Part shown: in pieces, positions 58,856 through 64,000 of the stretch
Numbering within the stretch: the stretch's first letter is position 1
How the letters are laid out: each line of letters begins with the position of its first letter
Origin: an uncultured Bacteroidales bacterium
GTDB taxonomy: Bacteria; Bacteroidota; Bacteroidia; Bacteroidales; Bacteroidaceae
Assembly: GCA_902800925.1 (NCBI GenBank)
Contig: CADCGD010000008.1
Span: 1-64,000, forward strand
Direction: 5' to 3'
Length of the DNA stretch: 64,000 nt
The notes under the pieces: generated by a model
What the model was told of the DNA's origin: nothing
Seen by the model: only the letters and a program-made list of their open reading frames with translations
Databases searched by the model: none
Position numbers and translations under genes: made by a program

Positions 58856-59976
58856 TGTTTGAGCAGGTCATAGGACAACAGGACATACAGCAGCGACTGA
58901 TGCAGCTGGTCAGCGAGGGGCGATTGCCCCACGCCTTGATGTTGTGTGGTCCTCAGGGCTGCGGCAAGAAAGCATTGGCCATCGGCTTCGCCAAAGAACT
59001 GCTTAAAGCCAATAGCAAACTGCCAACAGCCAATTGCCAAGCTATGCTTGACAAACTGGAGCATCCTGACCTGCACTTCACCTATCCAACTATCAAGCTT
59101 CCCTCGATGGGCGCTGACCACAAACCCGTCAGCGACGATTTCGCTGCACAATGGCACGACATGATAATGGGCGGCTACTACTTTACCATGACAGACTGGC
59201 TGGAACAAATGGGAGGTGAGAACCAACAAGCCATTATCACTGCTGGAGAGAGCGATGCCCTGATACGTAAACTGTCACTAAAGTCCAGTCAGGGAGGTTA
59301 TAAGGTCTGCATCATCTGGTTGCCAGAGCGCATGAACATAGAGTGTGCCAACAAGATATTGAAACTGCTGGAGGAGCCACCCTCACAGACCGTTTTCATC
59401 ATGGTATGTGAAGAGCCTGAGAAGTTGTTGGATACCATCCGCAGTCGTGTGCAGCGCATCGACGTGAAGCGAATCGACACCGACAGCATCTGCCAGGCAC
59501 TGAAAGAGAAACGCGGACTGAGCGACGACATGGCACAGCGCATCAGTCGCATGGCTAACGGTAGTTGGCGGCAGGCGATGGAACTGCTGACTGCCGACTC
59601 GGAGAATGAATTGTTCCTAGATCTCTTTCAGGCACTTATGCGACTGGCCTACCAGCGCAAAGTCAAAGAGCTGAAGCAGTGGAGCGAGCAGTTGGCATCG
59701 ATGGGTCGTGAGCGCCAGAAGCGCTTCTTGACCTATTTCCTGCGCCTCATCCGTGAGAACTTCATGTACAACTTCCAACAGGGTGATCTCTGCTACATGT
59801 CGCAACGGGAGGAGGAGTTTGCCAAGAACTTCGCACGCTTCATCAATGAGGCCAACATCCTGCCCATCACTGAACTGGTCGACCGTGCCATCCGTGACAT
59901 CGGGCAGAATGCCAATGCAAAGATAGTATTCTTCGACATGGCACTGCAGATGATAGTACTTCTGATACAGAAGTAA
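58855..59976 (+). CDS. holB: DNA polymerase III delta' subunit-like (clamp loader)
   Basis: The 373-aa AAA+ protein opens MFEQVIGQQDIQQRLMQLVS with the P-loop-like CGPQGCGKKAL, the sensor NKILKLLEEPPSQTVFIMV and IRSRVQRIDV. It would load the beta clamp. Near residues 52-63, KANSKLPTANCQ is written as a heptamer array (59008-59042) that appears to lengthen the loop before MLDKLEHPDLHF. Confidence 0.9.
   Translation: MFEQVIGQQDIQQRLMQLVSEGRLPHALMLCGPQGCGKKALAIGFAKELLKANSKLPTANCQAMLDKLEHPDLHFTYPTIKLPSMGADHKPVSDDFAAQWHDMIMGGYYFTMTDWLEQMGGENQQAIITAGESDALIRKLSLKSSQGGYKVCIIWLPERMNIECANKILKLLEEPPSQTVFIMVCEEPEKLLDTIRSRVQRIDVKRIDTDSICQALKEKRGLSDDMAQRISRMANGSWRQAMELLTADSENELFLDLFQALMRLAYQRKVKELKQWSEQLASMGRERQKRFLTYFLRLIRENFMYNFQQGDLCYMSQREEEFAKNFARFINEANILPITELVDRAIRDIGQNANAKIVFFDMALQMIVLLIQK
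59008..59042. repeat. Heptamer array GCCAACA x5 inside holB
   Basis: GCCAATA, GCAAACT, GCCAACA, GCCAATT, GCCAAGC, in frame, encoding the ANSKLPTANCQ loop. Confidence 0.75.
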
Positions 59977-60016
59977 TTGAGAATTGAGAATTGAGAATTG
60001 AGAATTGAGAATTGAG
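59975..60016. repeat. Heptamer array AATTGAG x6 (holB-ricT gap)
   Basis: Six perfect AATTGAG units fill the gap from the holB stop to near the ricT start. Confidence 0.95.
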
Positions 60017-60025
60017 AATTATTAT

Positions 60026-61147
60026 ATGGAAAAAGAACTCATGATAATAACTGGTTGCGACCGCGGACTGTGCAAGCATGCCGTAGGTCGACAGGACCGT
60101 CAGCTAAACACCTACGACTGGCTGGCCGACGTGCCCGGCAACACCGACACCACTGACCTTGTGGAGGTTCAATTTAAGCACACCCGCAAGGGCTACTATC
60201 ATAATGTCAACAATCTGCCATTGAAGAAGGGCGACATCGTGGCTGTCGAGGCCAATCCCGGCCATGACATCGGTGTGGTATCACTGACAGGCCGTCTGGC
60301 AGCCATCCAGATGAAGAAAGCCAACCTGAAGTCAGCTGACGACATCCGCCGTGTGTATCGTATAGCCCGTCCTGTGGATATGGAGAAATACCAGGAGGCC
60401 AAGAGTCGCGAGCATGCCACAATGATTGAGAGTCGCCAGATTGCCAAGGGTCTGGGCTTGAAGATGAAGATAGGTGACGTAGAGTATCAGGGCGACTGCA
60501 ACAAGGCCATCTTCTACTATATCGCTGACGAGCGCGTAGACTTCCGACAACTCATCAAGGACCTTGCTGCCACCTTCCACGTACGCATCGAGATGAAGCA
60601 GATTGGTGCCCGTCAGGAAGCCGGTCTTATCGGTGGAACAGGTCCCTGTGGTCGTGAACTGTGCTGTGCCACGTGGATGAAGAACTTTGTCAGCGTAGGA
60701 ACACAGGCCGCCCGCTACCAGGATATCTCGTTGAATCCGCAGAAATTGGCAGGTATGTGTGCCAAGCTGAAGTGCTGTCTGAACTACGAGGTTGACGACT
60801 ATGTTGAAGCTAGTCGCCAGCTGCCTTCGAAGGATGTGCAATTGCAGACACAGGATTCCGACTACTACTATTTCAAGGCCGATATCCTGGCAGGGCTTAT
60901 CACGTACTCTACTGACAAGAACATCGCCGCTAACCTGGAGACGATTACAGCAGAACGCGCCAAGCAGATTATTGAGATGAACCGCCGTGGCGAGAAACCC
61001 GACAGTCTCACCGAAGATGGTGGTAAGAAGGCTGTACAAGGTCCTGTCGACCTGGCCACACAGGAGAATATTGCACGCTTCGACCGTTCAAAGAAAAAGA
61101 AGAAAAAGAAGAACCGCAAGCCACAAGCTCCCCGCAATGACCAATAA
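60026..61147 (+). CDS. ricT: RicT/PSP1-domain protein
   Basis: The 373-aa protein has the PSP1 core VEVQFKHTRKGYYHNVNNLP and GDIVAVEANPGHDIGVVSLT, and the Cys motifs GGTGPCGRELCCATWMKNF and MCAKLKCCLNYE, which in RicT relatives bind an Fe-S cluster with partners. RicT acts in RNA processing in Bacillus. The C-terminus is lysine-rich. The start at 60026 follows the heptamer array. It overlaps gldH. Confidence 0.85.
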   Translation: MEKELMIITGCDRGLCKHAVGRQDRQLNTYDWLADVPGNTDTTDLVEVQFKHTRKGYYHNVNNLPLKKGDIVAVEANPGHDIGVVSLTGRLAAIQMKKANLKSADDIRRVYRIARPVDMEKYQEAKSREHATMIESRQIAKGLGLKMKIGDVEYQGDCNKAIFYYIADERVDFRQLIKDLAATFHVRIEMKQIGARQEAGLIGGTGPCGRELCCATWMKNFVSVGTQAARYQDISLNPQKLAGMCAKLKCCLNYEVDDYVEASRQLPSKDVQLQTQDSDYYYFKADILAGLITYSTDKNIAANLETITAERAKQIIEMNRRGEKPDSLTEDGGKKAVQGPVDLATQENIARFDRSKKKKKKKNRKPQAPRNDQ

Positions 61148-61604
61148 GCATTGGCTTACTTTCATCCTGTTGGCGGTATGTTTGTTTACAGCATGTAAGC
61201 AATCTACCGTCTATTTCCACTATGAGGAAACACCTGAAAGTGGATGGGAGAAGAATGACCTGCTGACTTTTGACACGGATAAGCTAGCAAATGATGCTAC
61301 CTATGAGGAAGAAGTGGCTTTACGCATCAACGGCAAATACCCCTTTATGCAGCTGACGCTCATCGTTGAGCAGACCGTCTATCCTGCAGAACATATGATG
61401 ACCGACACACTGGACTGCGACTTGATTGACGAACGTGGCAATGCCAAGGGAGAGGGTATAAGCCAATACCAGTATCTCTTCCCGTTAAAAACCATTCAAC
61501 TGCACCAAGGCGACTCACTACACCTGTCGGTACACCACAACATGAAACGCGAGATATTACCTGGCGTCACCAGTGTCGGTGTCAAGTTAAGCAAAAAAGA
61601 ATAG
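61137..61604 (+). CDS. gldH: Gliding-motility lipoprotein GldH
   Basis: The 155-aa lipoprotein (lipobox FTAC in LAVCLFTACKQSTVYFHYEE) matches the GldH pattern, with FMQLTLIVEQTVYPAEHMMT and YQYLFPLKTIQLHQGDSLHL. In Bacteroidota gldH is conserved even in non-gliding species and usually follows the PSP1 gene, as here, overlapping it by 11 nt. Its exact role is not clear. Confidence 0.87.
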   Translation: MTNKHWLTFILLAVCLFTACKQSTVYFHYEETPESGWEKNDLLTFDTDKLANDATYEEEVALRINGKYPFMQLTLIVEQTVYPAEHMMTDTLDCDLIDERGNAKGEGISQYQYLFPLKTIQLHQGDSLHLSVHHNMKREILPGVTSVGVKLSKKE

Positions 61605-61611
61605 GTATCTT

Positions 61612-62661
61612 CTAGCGTTTGATGACGTAGCCGTCACGCTTCTTATTGAAAGCTTCCAAACGGATGGTATGCATCTTGTGGTCGAAGAAACGGTTAGGAT
61701 TAACTGCCTGTCCACCAATACGCGTCTCGAAATGAAGGTGGGGCGTAGAAGCACGTCCCGTCTGCCCGGTAAGGGCAATGACCTGTCCAGCCTTTACCTG
61801 TTCACCGACCTTCACCAAGTTCTTGGAGTTGTGGCTGTAATAGGTCTCCAAACCATTGTCATGGCGTAGGCGTATCAGATTGCCATAGCCAGAATACGGA
61901 CCAGAGAAGACCACCTCACCATCAAAAGCAGCATGTATCTCATCTTTGTTGACGGTCTTCAAGTCGACACCTGTATGACGACGGCCACCACGACTGCCAA
62001 AGGGACTGATCACCTTTGCACCAGGCAATGGATAACACCACCACTGTACCGAAGCGGGTTGTTCGATGATAGGTTCTTTCATCACACTGACGTTAACCTT
62101 CCAGTTGGCAGTCTTCTGGAACAGCACTACTTGCTGACGCAACAAGTGACTCTCGGGACTGAAAATAATAGAAGGATTGATACGGCTGCCATTGACCATG
62201 ATAGCAAAACGACAGAATGTACGTCCTTTCTCTGTTCCGACGATGGCAATCGTCTGCCCCGCTTTCACATTGTCGCCCGACTTTACCAGATTCTGTGCAT
62301 TATTACCATATACCGTCTCCAGACCATTACCATGACGTACCACGATGACATGGCCATAACCAGAAATGAATTTTGACAGGCGCACCACACCGGTAAACAT
62401 CGATTTGACAGCATCCCCACGTGTAGTCTCTATCTCCACCGTATAGTCGCTGAGCACCTTAGCCTTACCCACTGGCAATGGGAAAGAATAGTCACGATCG
62501 CGTCCGCTGCTGAAATCAATGGTAAAGGCGTCCGACTTCTCAAAGAGTGTCGGGTCTGCTATGCTGATTTGTTGTTGCTCAAGTGCCGTGAACTTCGTCT
62601 GAGCACACGATGACAACGTAATCATTGTTACAACAGCAAGAACAAGGTGACGTATCTTCAT
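61612..62661 (-). CDS. M23-type peptidase lipoprotein with two peptidase-like domains
   Basis: The 349-aa lipoprotein (LSSC in VTMITLSSCAQTKF) has two M23-like domains. The first (about 90-175, GYGHVIVVRHGNGLETVYGN) lacks the metal ligands, reading TFCRFAIMVNG where HxH is expected. The second (about 215-330) has GRRHTGVDLKT and TPHLHFETRIGG, the full zinc site. It would cut peptidoglycan cross-links. Its end is 8 bp from gldH, and convergent with it. obg lies upstream on the same strand, 3 nt away. Confidence 0.9.
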   Translation of the reverse strand: MKIRHLVLAVVTMITLSSCAQTKFTALEQQQISIADPTLFEKSDAFTIDFSSGRDRDYSFPLPVGKAKVLSDYTVEIETTRGDAVKSMFTGVVRLSKFISGYGHVIVVRHGNGLETVYGNNAQNLVKSGDNVKAGQTIAIVGTEKGRTFCRFAIMVNGSRINPSIIFSPESHLLRQQVVLFQKTANWKVNVSVMKEPIIEQPASVQWWCYPLPGAKVISPFGSRGGRRHTGVDLKTVNKDEIHAAFDGEVVFSGPYSGYGNLIRLRHDNGLETYYSHNSKNLVKVGEQVKAGQVIALTGQTGRASTPHLHFETRIGGQAVNPNRFFDHKMHTIRLEAFNKKRDGYVIKR

Positions 62662-62664
62662 AGG

Positions 62665-63843
62665 CTATGCAGGATCTTCAATATCCTCAAAATCCTCTAT
62701 ATATTCAAGGTCATCCAAGTCTTCGACATCATCGACATACTCAATGTCCTCATCTTCACCTTCGTCGGCCAACTCTTCAGCAAAGCGCGTCATGTCCTTA
62801 TCGCGGTGTACAAGGGTGTCTTCTGCCATAACAGCTGCTAACTTGTTGCTTTCAGCATTAAGCTCACGCCATAATACATCCTTCAACTCATCAAGTCCCT
62901 TGTTTGCAACAGCCGAGATAAACACACAAGGCAAATCTTGTGGCAGGGTCTCGCGCAACATCTCTATCAATTCCTCATCCAGCAGGTCGCACTTGGTGAT
63001 GGCTAGTACACGGTGCTTGTCGAGCATGTCGGGATTGAACTGTGCCAGTTCGTTGAGCAGTATCTCATATTCATGCTTGATGTCATCGGTGTCGCCAGGT
63101 ACCATAAAGAGCAGCAACGAGTTACGTTCAATATGACGAAGGAAGCGCAACCCCAAACCTTTTCCCTCAGCAGCGCCCTCGATGATTCCAGGGATGTCAG
63201 CCATGACAAATGACTTGTTGTCACGATAGCCCACAATACCCAGCGAAGGCTCCATCGTGGTAAAGGGATAGTTGGCAATCTTCGGACGGGCATTGGACAG
63301 CGATGACAACAGTGTCGACTTACCTGCATTGGGGAAGCCAACAAGTCCGACATCTGCCAACAGTTTCAACTCCAGAATGATAGTCATCTCCTGCATGGGT
63401 TCACCAGGCTGCGCATAGCGAGGAGCCTGATTGGTAGCGGTGCGGAACTGGAAGTTACCCAGTCCGCCACGACCACCCTTCAGGAGTACAATCTCTTGAC
63501 CATCATAGGTAATATCGCAGACATACTTTCCCGTCTCGGCATTATACACCACAGTACCACAAGGCACATCAATATAGATGTCCTTGCCATCGGTGCCATG
63601 ACACTTGTCACGACCACCATTGCCACCATGTTCAGCAAAGATATGGCGCTCGTATTTCAGATGCAGCAGTGTCCAATAGTTGTGGTTACCACGCAGAATG
63701 ATGCTGCCTCCCTTACCACCGTCGCCACCGTCAGGTCCGCCATTGGGGTTATACTTCACATGACGCAGGTGCATAGAGCCTTTGCCGCCCTTGCCCGACC
63801 GACACATGATTTTTACGTAGTCTACGAAGTTACTCTCTGGCAT
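62665..63843 (-). CDS. obg: Obg-family GTPase
   Basis: The 392-aa protein has the glycine-rich Obg domain ([19 protein letters not shown]), the P-loop [20 protein letters not shown]3 DIPGIIEGA and the TKCD motif. It is a ribosome-linked GTPase. The C-terminus is an acidic tail ([15 protein letters not shown] and on), not the OCT domain found in other phyla. adk lies 6 nt upstream. Confidence 0.95.
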   Translation of the reverse strand: MPESNFVDYVKIMCRSGKGGKGSMHLRHVKYNPNGGPDGGDGGKGGSIILRGNHNYWTLLHLKYERHIFAEHGGNGGRDKCHGTDGKDIYIDVPCGTVVYNAETGKYVCDITYDGQEIVLLKGGRGGLGNFQFRTATNQAPRYAQPGEPMQEMTIILELKLLADVGLVGFPNAGKSTLLSSLSNARPKIANYPFTTMEPSLGIVGYRDNKSFVMADIPGIIEGAAEGKGLGLRFLRHIERNSLLLFMVPGDTDDIKHEYEILLNELAQFNPDMLDKHRVLAITKCDLLDEELIEMLRETLPQDLPCVFISAVANKGLDELKDVLWRELNAESNKLAAVMAEDTLVHRDKDMTRFAEELADEGEDEDIEYVDDVEDLDDLEYIEDFEDIEDPA

Positions 63844-63849
63844 AAGAAA

Positions 63850-64000
63850 TTAAAGGTTATCAATTACATTCTTAATGTCACTGAAGATACGCTCCAACGT
63901 ACCACTGCCATTGATGTGGTGGTGCAGACCTTCCTTCTTATACCACTCAATAAGCGGCTGAGTCTGTGAGTGATAGACAACAAGGCGCTTTTTGATAGTC
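63850..64000 (-). CDS. adk: Adenylate kinase, C-terminal part (cut by window edge)
   Basis: The reverse strand reads TIKKRLVVYHSQTQPLIEWY, then KKEGLHHHINGSGTLERIFS and ends KNVIDNL at 63850. This is the adk C-terminal end with the LxxYxxQTxPLIxYY pattern. adk-obg is a frequent pair. About 50 codons are visible. Confidence 0.87.
   Translation of the reverse strand, partial: TIKKRLVVYHSQTQPLIEWYKKEGLHHHINGSGTLERIFSDIKNVIDNL

Overview
The window is chromosomal DNA from a Bacteroidota member, most likely a Prevotella-type organism. The evidence is internal. Many genes are preceded by the Bacteroidota promoter (TTG, about 20 nt, TAnnTTTG). Lineage-typical genes are present: gldH, a DUF4290 protein, a RicT/PSP1 protein and an Obg with an acidic tail. 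Several exported proteins end in the 'YDLQGR...GLYI.NGKK' tail common in Prevotella. No rRNA, tRNA or CRISPR array was seen.

Layout. (1) 1-1.9 kb: rplD (cut by the edge) and rplC, then an AEC-type permease, all on the minus strand. (2) 1.9-14.2 kb: an accessory island. It holds a RAYT transposase with REP-like palindromes, three copies of one small gene (two intact, one decayed), a PIN/RelB toxin-antitoxin pair, a HATPase/STAS-like pair inserted into a duplicated permease locus, an ORF6N/PLD-like protein, a complete methylase/endonuclease/Vsr operon, a long non-coding stretch with strongly folded sequence, a ParE-like toxin pair, and a nested inverted-repeat element. (3) 14.5-25 kb: an exported protein, a tripartite RND efflux operon, a large surface protein and a 45-aa companion peptide. 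(4) 25-33.8 kb: sufC-sufD, an exported protein, sufS, dusB, yicC, a GxxExxY protein between repeat arrays, gmk and nadD. (5) 33.8-42 kb: a surface-glycan block (LicD-like transferase, epimerase, cytidylyltransferase, glycosyltransferase, two tandem acyltransferases, a fucosyltransferase-like enzyme and a Wzx-like flippase). (6) 42-46.3 kb: an esterase, a frame-disrupted C1 protease, a second large surface protein and its companion peptide. (7) 46.3-64 kb: housekeeping genes, with rnc, fabF, acpP; then pdxB, rseP, dxr, rimM, murA, DUF4290, tsaB; then an esterase, a receiver protein, metF, holB, ricT, gldH, an M23 protein, obg and adk (cut by the edge).

Three patterns are not explained by ordinary annotation. 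First, gene junctions, and several coding regions, carry tandem heptanucleotide arrays, each with its own consensus; one array sits exactly where a C1 protease loses its frame. Second, the island looks like a repeatedly duplicated locus whose copies received different cargo genes. Third, two paralogous short peptides follow the two largest surface proteins. The restriction-modification operon also lies behind a 0.55-kb folded leader that ends in a terminator-like hairpin just before the methylase start.

All functional calls rest on reading motifs and context; no database search was run.
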